Of a stretch of DNA of 64,000 nt, positions 1 to 7,133 are shown in pieces. Source of the DNA: CAZEJK01 sp964512045 (GTDB lineage: Bacteria > Acidobacteriota > Thermoanaerobaculia > Thermoanaerobaculales > Sulfomarinibacteraceae); contig CAZEJK010000004.1 in assembly GCA_964512045.1 (NCBI GenBank), positions 20,866 to 84,865 of the forward strand. The letters are read 5' to 3'. Below the pieces are notes generated by a model. That model did no database searches. It saw nothing but the letters and a program-made list of their open reading frames with translations, and was not told where the DNA came from. Both the position numbers and the translations under genes were made by a program. Every line of letters begins with the position of its first letter. Positions within the stretch are counted from its first letter, which is position 1.

Positions 1-1376
1 AGCTCGGCCAGCATGCCGGGGTTCGAGCCCGCCAGGTCATGCTCCTCCGCGACATCGGTTGCGACGTCGTACAGCAGCTCGTGCCGACCCCGGTTCAGGT
101 TGACGTACTTCCACCGCCCGTGACGCACTGCGAGGTTCGTGCCGTTCCGCCAGAAGAGGTTCTCGTGCGGCGCAGTCGTTCTCTGCCCCGTGAGGTACGG
201 CAGGAGGTTCACCCCATCGAGACCCGTCGGGATCTGGGCGCCCGCCAGCCCGAGGGCCGTCGGGAGCAGGTCGAGCGCACTGATCATCTGATCGTAGGTC
301 GCACCGGCCGGCAGCACCGCCGGGTACTGGACCATGAACGGCACCCGCTGGCCACCCTCCCAATGGGTCAGCTTGCCACCCTCCAGGGGATCGTTCGAGC
401 AGGCGTTGGTGTAGGTCGCACAGCCGTTGTCGGACAGGAACACCACCATCGTGTCGTGCCACAGATCGAGCCGCTTGAGGGTGTTGAGGATGGCGCCGAT
501 ACCGTCGTCCATGGCGCTCACCATGGCGGCGAAGATCCGTCTCCCCTCATCGGCGATATGTGGGAACCGCTCGTAGTACTCCGAGGTCACCTGCAACGGC
601 GTGTGCGGCGCGCTGTACGGCACGTACAGGAAGAACGGCTCGTCTTGATGCCGCTCGATGAACGCCACAGCCTCGCGGGTGAACGCGTCGGTCAGGTACT
701 GCGGCTCCTTTACCGTCTCCGTACCGCGGTAGATCGGGTGGTACGGGCTCCGCATCCTCGGAAAATCCTCCTCCGAGGCCTTCAGGTAGTGGATCCCCGG
801 GCCCTCGCGCGGCTCGATGTACAGGTTCGCGCCGTGCAGGAACCCGAAGAACTCGTCGAAACCACGGTTGGTGGGCATGAACTGTGGCTGCGAGCCGAGG
901 TGCGACTTGCCGACCATGCCCGTGGCGTAACCCGCCGAGCCCATCAGATCGGCGATCGTCGTCTCGTCGGTCGGCAACCCGAGCCCCGCCTTCTCACAGC
1001 GCTTGGCGCCGCCGGCGTTGAACTCATGCCCGAACCGCTGCTGGTAGCGGCCGGTCACGAGCCCTGCCCGTGAGGGGCTGCAGATCGGAGCGGTGACATG
1101 CCCGTCGGTGCACCGGATGCCGTGTCGAGCGATCGAGTCGATGTGTGGCGTGCGCAGACCGTCACAGCTGTACTCGCAGACGTCCCCGTAGCCGAGATCG
1201 TCTGCGAGGATCACGATCATGTTCGGCGCTCGACGAGCGCTCGGCGCTGCTCCAGCTGGGCCGCCCACGCGCCCGGTGGCACAGCCCACGGCGGCCAGGC
1301 CGGCGGCCGCCAGGAACTCCCGTCGTCCGAGACCGTTCTGAGCCAGGCGTTCAAGGGTCACCTTGCGTTCACGCAT
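1..1376 (-). CDS. Formylglycine-type sulfatase, C-terminus beyond window edge
   Basis: This is the first 458 codons of a gene whose 3' end lies outside the window. It is a sulfatase of the alkaline-phosphatase superfamily, expected to hydrolyse an organic sulfate ester outside the cytoplasm. Arg18-Arg19 in RREFLAAAG look like a Tat export signal, and Cys32 follows a lipobox-like AVG, so a Tat lipoprotein is plausible. The metal-site segment ILADDLGYGD is at residues 56-65. The signature CSPSRAGLVTG places Cys99 in C-x-P-x-R, the residue that is oxidised to formylglycine in this family. An AAGGAG ribosome site sits six bases before the ATG. Only 13 bases separate it from the MFS gene, so it is the last visible gene of the DUF3604-MFS-sulfatase operon. 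The maturase at 9895 is the obvious candidate to activate it. The substrate cannot be predicted. Confidence 0.9.
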   Translation of the reverse strand, partial: MRERKVTLERLAQNGLGRREFLAAAGLAAVGCATGRVGGPAGAAPSARRAPNMIVILADDLGYGDVCEYSCDGLRTPHIDSIARHGIRCTDGHVTAPICSPSRAGLVTGRYQQRFGHEFNAGGAKRCEKAGLGLPTDETTIADLMGSAGYATGMVGKSHLGSQPQFMPTNRGFDEFFGFLHGANLYIEPREGPGIHYLKASEEDFPRMRSPYHPIYRGTETVKEPQYLTDAFTREAVAFIERHQDEPFFLYVPYSAPHTPLQVTSEYYERFPHIADEGRRIFAAMVSAMDDGIGAILNTLKRLDLWHDTMVVFLSDNGCATYTNACSNDPLEGGKLTHWEGGQRVPFMVQYPAVLPAGATYDQMISALDLLPTALGLAGAQIPTGLDGVNLLPYLTGQRTTAPHENLFWRNGTNLAVRHGRWKYVNLNRGRHELLYDVATDVAEEHDLAGSNPGMLAE

Positions 1377-1389
1377 CACCTTCTCCTTT

Positions 1390-2661
1390 TCACTCCGCGC
1401 TCGCGAACCGCTCGCGGTACGCTTCAGGGCGAACCAGGAGGCTGCCCACTCCCGACAGGAGGAACGCGGTCAGAGCGCCGATCAGTGCGAGCTCGTAGCT
1501 CCCTGTTGTGTCGAACACCCACCCGGCGAGCGGCACACCGACCAGGATCCCAACCGCGAAGCCGCTCATGATCAGCCCCTGGATCTTGGCGTAGTGGAGG
1601 GGACCGAAGCAGCGACCGACGAGCACCGGCAGCAGCACGATCTGCCCACCGTACCCCAGGCCGTACGGCACCGCGTACAGCCACAGAGCCAGCGCGCTGT
1701 CCACCTGGCCGCGCAGCACCACCGTCTCGAGGACGAGGCAGCCCAACGCCGCGAGCCCGCCCGTCGCCGCCATCAGCAGCGCCGGCGACATCCGATCCGC
1801 GAGCCAGCCAAACAGCATCTTGCCCACGGCGCTGCAGCCGATGGCGATGCCCAGAAACAGCGCTGCCCGCTCCGGCGTGAACCCGCCCTGCTGGGTGGCG
1901 AACGGCACGAAGTGGAAGTTCAGCACCGACTGGCCGACGAGCTGCAGCAGGTAGATCGCCATCAGCAAGGGAAACGCGAATGTGCGCACGGCTTGCTGGA
2001 CGGTCAAGCCGGTCGACGGCCGTTGCGGCTCGCCGTCCGCGGTGCCGCCGTCCACCTCCAGGCCGAGCTTCGCCGGCGTGCCACGGACGAACAGGGCGAT
2101 CAGCGGGATGATCACGACCCACATGAACACGGCGCCGGCGCCCCACGCCCAGCGCCACCCCAACGTGCGAATCAGCCAGACGTGCAGCGGCGGCAGCACC
2201 ATTCCGCCGAAGCCGATGCCAAGCAGCGCCACCGCCATCGCGCGGCCGCGGTACGCGTCGAACCAGCTGGTCACCACCGTCTGCGAGGGAACCAGCGTCG
2301 TGCCGGCGATCACGAACCCAGCTGCGAGGTTCAAGGCGTACAGCATCCACAGGCTGGTCATGCTCGCCAGACCGATGTTGACCAGGCTCGCCAGTGCGGC
2401 GGCGAACAGCATCGTCCGGCGGACACCGAAGCGGCCGATCATCATGCCGACCACTGGACCCGAGAGACCGAACACGATCGCGAACAGGCCGGCCGACGCA
2501 GAGATCTGAGTCATGCTCCAGCCGAACTCGGCCTGGAGCGACCCGATGAACACCGGAAACACGTAGAAGCCGAACGCGCCAACGAAGAACAGGATCACGA
2601 ACAGGGCGGCGACCAGCCACCATCCGTAAAACCCCGGCAGGCGCGTGTGCCAGGTCGCCAT
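1390..2661 (-). CDS. MFS transporter, monocarboxylate/oxalate-formate-like
   Basis: A 423-residue inner-membrane protein with about twelve hydrophobic segments. The N-terminal GWWLVAALFVILFFVGAFGF and the later FGWSMTQISASAGL stretch resemble the MCT/oxalate-formate branch of the major facilitator superfamily, which moves organic anions. I place the start at the ATG that shares one base with the TGA of the upstream DUF3604 gene (TGATG), with GGAG just before it; an earlier in-frame ATG at 2682 lies inside that gene. This arrangement implies translational coupling. Lying between a DUF3604 protein and a sulfatase, it probably imports or exports a substrate or product of those enzymes. The substrate identity is inference only. 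Confidence 0.88.
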   Translation of the reverse strand: MATWHTRLPGFYGWWLVAALFVILFFVGAFGFYVFPVFIGSLQAEFGWSMTQISASAGLFAIVFGLSGPVVGMMIGRFGVRRTMLFAAALASLVNIGLASMTSLWMLYALNLAAGFVIAGTTLVPSQTVVTSWFDAYRGRAMAVALLGIGFGGMVLPPLHVWLIRTLGWRWAWGAGAVFMWVVIIPLIALFVRGTPAKLGLEVDGGTADGEPQRPSTGLTVQQAVRTFAFPLLMAIYLLQLVGQSVLNFHFVPFATQQGGFTPERAALFLGIAIGCSAVGKMLFGWLADRMSPALLMAATGGLAALGCLVLETVVLRGQVDSALALWLYAVPYGLGYGGQIVLLPVLVGRCFGPLHYAKIQGLIMSGFAVGILVGVPLAGWVFDTTGSYELALIGALTAFLLSGVGSLLVRPEAYRERFASAE

Positions 2662-5348
2662 CACTCCACCCAGCGCACCCACACCGGCGACGACCAGGCG
2701 CGCTCGTCGTCGATCTGCTCGACGCGGACGTAGACGTAGCTCTCACCGACCGGGTCGATGTTGTCCGTCACGTCGAAGGCGAACTCCCGGTACCGCTGGA
2801 GATCTCCAGGAACCCGCTCGGCGCGAAGGTACGTCGTGCCCTCAACATCACGATGCTGGGCGCCGTCCACGAACGCCGACAACGGCATCACCAGCTCGGC
2901 CATGAGATTTCCCGCGGGCTTGAGCCGCTCCTCGCCCCACAGGGAGTTGCGGGTGGAGATCAGACCCCGGCCATCCGGGTCCACGTGGGGCGCCGCATAG
3001 AGCTCGACCACCAGCTCACCATCGTCGGGCCAACGGTCGAGCTCGAGCAGCACGCCGTCCTCATCGCCGCGTGTGGAGGAGAAGAAGTCCACCTGTCGCG
3101 CGCCGCTCTGGACGAAGCTCTCCCCCACGCCCTCGAGCCCGAGCGGCGTCACGTCCACGATGTCGGCCCCCCGGACATGAACCCGCCCGAGGCGGTACTC
3201 CCGCTCGAGCGGCGGCAGCACAGCGCCCGGCTCCGGCTCCGACGACGATCCCACCATGAGCCGCACGAGCTTGGAGTCGCCCGGAGATGCAAGGTAGTCC
3301 ACCACATGGCTGTCGCGACCGTTACACACCGCGACGATCCGTGCGATCGGGGCCTCACCGGCCACCCGGCCCTGCACGCGGAGCACCGGTTCCCGGGGCT
3401 TCGGTCGCTCCACCTCGGTGCCCATCGGCGCCCCTTCGACCAGCGCGTCCAGGTAGATCCTGGCCACGGAGGAACCGTACACCCGGCGCGCCTTCATGGC
3501 GTCGAATATCGCACCGCGCGTCAGCTCGTCGGCGAACACTGCGGTTTGCCCGGTCCGGTTGTTCGACTGTGCGGCGTTGTTGCCGGGATGCCCGGTGTGG
3601 TCGTCGGAGGCGGTCATCAGGCCCACGTGGTAGCCCTGCTCCAGGTAGCGGCGCCCGAACCACTCGAAGCTCCCATGGGCCGAGTAGATCTCCACCAGGC
3701 GCTGCATCCCGGCGTCGTTGAAGCTCCAGTCCCCCGGCTGGTGACAGTGGGGGATGATCAGGACCTTCTCCGGATCGTTCGCCTCCCGCTGCACCCGGTA
3801 CAGCTCGTCGATGGTCGCGGCCTCGTAGCACGGTACGATCCGCTGCTCCGAGTCCCGGTAGTACACGTTATGGTGGCCACCGAAGCGGGTGTCCTGGGTC
3901 CACTCGTAGCCCTTGAACGTCACGAACCGGCCGGGCTCGTGGTACTTCTCGGTGGCCCGCAGCACGTCGCGCAGGTGGAACTCCGAGATCATCGTGTCGT
4001 GCGCCGACAGTGCAGCGAAGTCGAGAAACCCGACGTCGCGGGCATACCGCATGTACCACTCCGCGGTGCCGGAGCCATCGGTGTACGCCTCATGACCGTG
4101 GAGCTGACCCCAGTAGAGCTTCGGCTCGTCGGGGGAGATCGGCACGATCGGGTTCGAGATCGCCTGCATGGTCCCTTCCGGATCCGACACCCTCAGGTAG
4201 AGCGGCTCGGCAGCTCCCTCCGGAAGCAGCAGCTCCTCGAAGTGGAAGATCGCCGGGTTGCCCTCGACCGGCCTGGCCTCGGCGATCTGCTCGTCTCCGT
4301 TGAACAGAAGCAGCCTGTCCGGACCACCAACGGCACGGTTGAAGTGCACGTCCTCCACCGCTGCGCGGACGGTGAACCGCTCGCCAGGACGGACGGTGGT
4401 CGGACCCACCAGCCGCAGGTGGTGCGGCTCGGTGCCGTGAATGCTGAAGTGGGGCTCACCGACTGGAAGGTACTCGAACGGCGTGCCCGAGAGACTCAGC
4501 TCCACTCTGAGCGGCATCACGTCGATCGCCGCGGTCTGGAGCAGCAGCCCCGGGCTCCCTCCGGATCGGTCCCCGATCACCAGCGTGATCGTATCGCCTT
4601 CCTCGAGCGCACCGCCGACCACCGTCACCGTCGGCCGCGCCAGCCCCGGCGGATACAGGTTGCCCCAGACCGCGTTCCAGTACTCCATGCCGGTGACCAG
4701 CTGGACGTCCGGGTTGGACGAGCGCACCGTGACGTAGCCGGGGTAGGCCGGTCGTGAGAGCTGCATCGGCGACATATCGCAGTGCCAGTCCGTCGAGAAC
4801 CGCAGCTTGGCGCCCGGCGGAACACCGATCGGTCCGACGTGGTACACCAGCTCGATGGTGGTGTAGGTCCGCGCTTCCAGCTTCCGGGTCGTCGGCCGCT
4901 TCACCTCCAGCCGGCCCATCTTCGAGCCGTTCTCGAGGAGGAACATGCCTCCGGGAACCACCGCGTCGATCCCTTTCGCGTAGACCTGGAAGAGATGGTC
5001 CGGATCGGTCCGCCGCGCCTGGACCAGGTTGATACCGAGCAGCGCCACCCGCGGCACCAGAATGCCGCTCGACTCGAGGGCGTTGTAGAAGCGGCGCGCC
5101 AGGTCGGCACGCTCATGCAGGTTCTCACGGTCGGTGGGACGCGTCTGGATCTCGGCGGCCGTGCGCCGCACCTCGGCCATGAACTCCGGGTCGTCGAGCG
5201 ATGGGATCTCGTGGATCTCGGCGGGCAGCTCGAGGAGCGCCTCGTCCGGCCACCACTCGTCTGGCGTTGCCGGCTCCCATGACACCACTGCCAGCGCGCC
5301 GCACAGCGTCACGGCGGCCAGCACAACCAGAAGGGCTCGTTTCCCCAT
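2661..5348 (-). CDS. DUF3604 family exported metallo-hydrolase-like protein (paralogue A)
   Basis: An 895-residue protein with an N-terminal hydrophobic export segment (residues 4-24). The first ~400 residues are beta-rich and unassigned. From about residue 412 comes the DUF3604 core, related to PHP-type metal-dependent phosphoesterases. Histidine/aspartate clusters typical of the family are visible in order: LHGHEAYTDGSG, SAHD, GYEWTQ, GGHHNVYY, IIPHCH, YSAHGSFEW and TASDDHTGHPG (around residue 580). The reaction of this family is not established. GGAGG is well placed before the ATG. It is the first gene of an operon with the MFS transporter (one-base overlap) and the sulfatase, and a TetR-like operator lies 25 bases upstream. 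It is clearly paralogous to the gene at 7130-9808, with the same order of motifs and a matching N-terminal WWP segment. Confidence 0.88.
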   Translation of the reverse strand: MGKRALLVVLAAVTLCGALAVVSWEPATPDEWWPDEALLELPAEIHEIPSLDDPEFMAEVRRTAAEIQTRPTDRENLHERADLARRFYNALESSGILVPRVALLGINLVQARRTDPDHLFQVYAKGIDAVVPGGMFLLENGSKMGRLEVKRPTTRKLEARTYTTIELVYHVGPIGVPPGAKLRFSTDWHCDMSPMQLSRPAYPGYVTVRSSNPDVQLVTGMEYWNAVWGNLYPPGLARPTVTVVGGALEEGDTITLVIGDRSGGSPGLLLQTAAIDVMPLRVELSLSGTPFEYLPVGEPHFSIHGTEPHHLRLVGPTTVRPGERFTVRAAVEDVHFNRAVGGPDRLLLFNGDEQIAEARPVEGNPAIFHFEELLLPEGAAEPLYLRVSDPEGTMQAISNPIVPISPDEPKLYWGQLHGHEAYTDGSGTAEWYMRYARDVGFLDFAALSAHDTMISEFHLRDVLRATEKYHEPGRFVTFKGYEWTQDTRFGGHHNVYYRDSEQRIVPCYEAATIDELYRVQREANDPEKVLIIPHCHQPGDWSFNDAGMQRLVEIYSAHGSFEWFGRRYLEQGYHVGLMTASDDHTGHPGNNAAQSNNRTGQTAVFADELTRGAIFDAMKARRVYGSSVARIYLDALVEGAPMGTEVERPKPREPVLRVQGRVAGEAPIARIVAVCNGRDSHVVDYLASPGDSKLVRLMVGSSSEPEPGAVLPPLEREYRLGRVHVRGADIVDVTPLGLEGVGESFVQSGARQVDFFSSTRGDEDGVLLELDRWPDDGELVVELYAAPHVDPDGRGLISTRNSLWGEERLKPAGNLMAELVMPLSAFVDGAQHRDVEGTTYLRAERVPGDLQRYREFAFDVTDNIDPVGESYVYVRVEQIDDERAWSSPVWVRWVE

Positions 5349-5372
5349 CCTTCACCTCCAGGCCTGAGAGAG

Positions 5373-5386
5373 ACCGACCGTTCGGT
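5373..5386. promoter_or_regulatory. Putative TetR operator, site 1
   Basis: The sequence ACCGACCGTTCGGT differs at one position from the perfect palindrome ACCGAACGTTCGGT found at 9825. It sits 25 bases upstream of the DUF3604 A start codon, where repressor binding would block the promoter of the DUF3604-MFS-sulfatase operon. The size and symmetry suit a TetR-family dimer. The repressor encoded at 11132-11716 is the likely ligand because its own promoter carries a related site. Confidence 0.65.
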
Positions 5387-5438
5387 ATCATCGTACTCTG
5401 ACCGGGCACCCGCGTCAACTCGGGCGACCATCCCATCG

Positions 5439-7133
5439 TCAGCCGCCCGGAAGCACAGCGATCACGCCGTACTGGAGCAACGTCCACACCAGCACCCACA
5501 TCCCGAGCACAACGATCCCCGCTGACGACAGGACCGAGAGCAGGTACAGCGACCGACCCTCGCCCGTCCACCGCTGGATGTACCCCCGAGCACGCACCAC
5601 CAGCACACCGATCGTCACCAGCACCGCCGCCAGCCCGAGGCTGAACGCCAGGATGAGCAGGATCCCGAACGGCAGGCGGCCGAACCGGATCGCCAGCAAA
5701 AGCACGATCAGCGCCGTCGGGCACGGCACGATCCCGCCGGAGATCCCGAGCCCGAGCAGGCTCCACCGGCTGGGTCCGTCATGATCGTGATCCTCGTGGT
5801 GGTGCGAGTGGTCATGATGATCGTGCTCGTGATCGTGGCCGTGGTGGTGGTGGTGGTGATCATGCCCCGGGTCGATCCCGTGACGGATCAGCACCCACGC
5901 CCGGTAGCGCCGCAGGAACAGCATCACGCCGATGCCCACGATCAGCACCGCCGAGCCGACCCCGAACCAGAAGCTCAGCTGCTCCTCGGAGATGGTCTCG
6001 CGCAGGCTCAGCGTGACCAGCCCGAGGAGCAGGATGCTCCAGGTATGGGTGATGGTGACGATCAGACCGAGCAGCACCGCGTGGCGCACGGTGCCCCGCT
6101 CCCCCACCAGGTACGCCGCCATCAGCGTCTTGCCGTGGCCCGGCGTTCGCGCGTGCGCTGCACCGAGCAGAAAGGCCACCGCAAGGGCCACCATCATGGC
6201 GCCCACAGAGAGCTCGTGACTGCGCACCGCCGCCGAGATCCGGTCGGTGAGCCCGGTCGAGAAGCGATCGGAACCATCGTCACGCCGACGTTCGACTCGA
6301 CCCTNNNNNNNNNNAGCCCCAGCCGCAACGCCGGGCATCGGACCCGCAGGAGGCGCCGGCAGATGGAAGCTGTCAGGCTCTCCCGGCTCCGCCAGATCGC
6401 GGTAGATCGCCGTGAACGCACTCGCCATCAGCCGATCGCCGGCATCGGTCGCCGCGCGCGCGGTGGCGGTCCAGTCGAACGACAGCGGCTCCTTGGCGTC
6501 ATCGATCGAGCCCGCGTCCGGACCGAGAAGGAACACGAACTGTGCCTCAAAGTCCTGGTAGACCGGGTGCCCTCCTGCCTGACGAACCAGCATCTGATAG
6601 CCCCGCTCATCGCGGGTCAGCTCGTCCGTTCTGTTGGCAAAACGGTCTCCGGTGACCAGCCAGCACTCCCGCACACCGGGCGTGTCCTGACGGTACTCCG
6701 AGCGCACCTCGAGCATGGACGGCGCATCTCCCGGCCACGGCGCCGTGCCCTCGAACCGGAGCAGGACGTTGATGACCACCATCGCCGCCGCGCCTTCCGC
6801 CAACGCGAGCCGGCGATCGGCCACGTCCAGCTGAACGTCGGCGTCCTGCCACCGCAGCGACACGGCCTGGCCGACCTCCGCCTCCAGCGTGTCAAGATAC
6901 GCGTCGGACTCCTCGGGGCTCACGAAGCTGTCACGATCCGGATCGAGCCGGTCCAGCTCGGCGAACGAGGGCACCTCCGCCAGGTCCACCAGGTAGAACA
7001 GCTCGACGGCCTCGCCCCGCAGATCGAGCACGAAGTAGTGGTTCACGGAGTAGTTACCGAGGGGGTGCGCGCTCACCGACGTTGCGATACCGACCGCCAG
7101 CAGCAGCGGGAGCAGAAGCCGTGAGGCCCTCAC
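5439..7133 (-). CDS. NicO/RcnA-type nickel-cobalt transporter with periplasmic EF-hand-like domain
   Basis: A membrane protein of about 564 residues interrupted by a 10-N gap (6305-6314). After a signal segment and the family-typical AHPLGNYSVNHY, a ~270-residue soluble domain contains DPDRDSFVSPEE, which fits an EF-hand calcium loop (D1, D3, D5, S9, E12). The C-terminal half has about six membrane segments with GAAHARTPGHGKT, the NicO signature, and a cytoplasmic or periplasmic loop very rich in His and Asp, a likely metal buffer. NicO proteins usually export Ni or Co. I use the GTG at 7133, which overlaps the stop of DUF3604 B by four bases, so the two are translationally coupled. The frame is continuous across the gap. 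Confidence 0.85.
   Translation of the reverse strand: MRASRLLLPLLLAVGIATSVSAHPLGNYSVNHYFVLDLRGEAVELFYLVDLAEVPSFAELDRLDPDRDSFVSPEESDAYLDTLEAEVGQAVSLRWQDADVQLDVADRRLALAEGAAAMVVINVLLRFEGTAPWPGDAPSMLEVRSEYRQDTPGVRECWLVTGDRFANRTDELTRDERGYQMLVRQAGGHPVYQDFEAQFVFLLGPDAGSIDDAKEPLSFDWTATARAATDAGDRLMASAFTAIYRDLAEPGEPDSFHLPAPPAGPMPGVAAGAXXXXGRVERRRDDGSDRFSTGLTDRISAAVRSHELSVGAMMVALAVAFLLGAAHARTPGHGKTLMAAYLVGERGTVRHAVLLGLIVTITHTWSILLLGLVTLSLRETISEEQLSFWFGVGSAVLIVGIGVMLFLRRYRAWVLIRHGIDPGHDHHHHHHGHDHEHDHHDHSHHHEDHDHDGPSRWSLLGLGISGGIVPCPTALIVLLLAIRFGRLPFGILLILAFSLGLAAVLVTIGVLVVRARGYIQRWTGEGRSLYLLSVLSSAGIVVLGMWVLVWTLLQYGVIAVLPGG
6305..6314. other. Assembly gap (10 N) inside the NicO gene
   Basis: Ten N bases of unknown true length fall in the linker between the periplasmic domain and the membrane domain. 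The reading frame on both sides is the same if the gap counts as ten bases plus flanks, so no frameshift is implied here. Confidence 0.95.

Noticed and set aside
2853..4757. Long open frame on the plus strand opposite DUF3604 A
   Set aside because: It is an antisense shadow: Arg/His/Val-rich composition, no domain, no ribosome site, and the minus strand carries a clear family.
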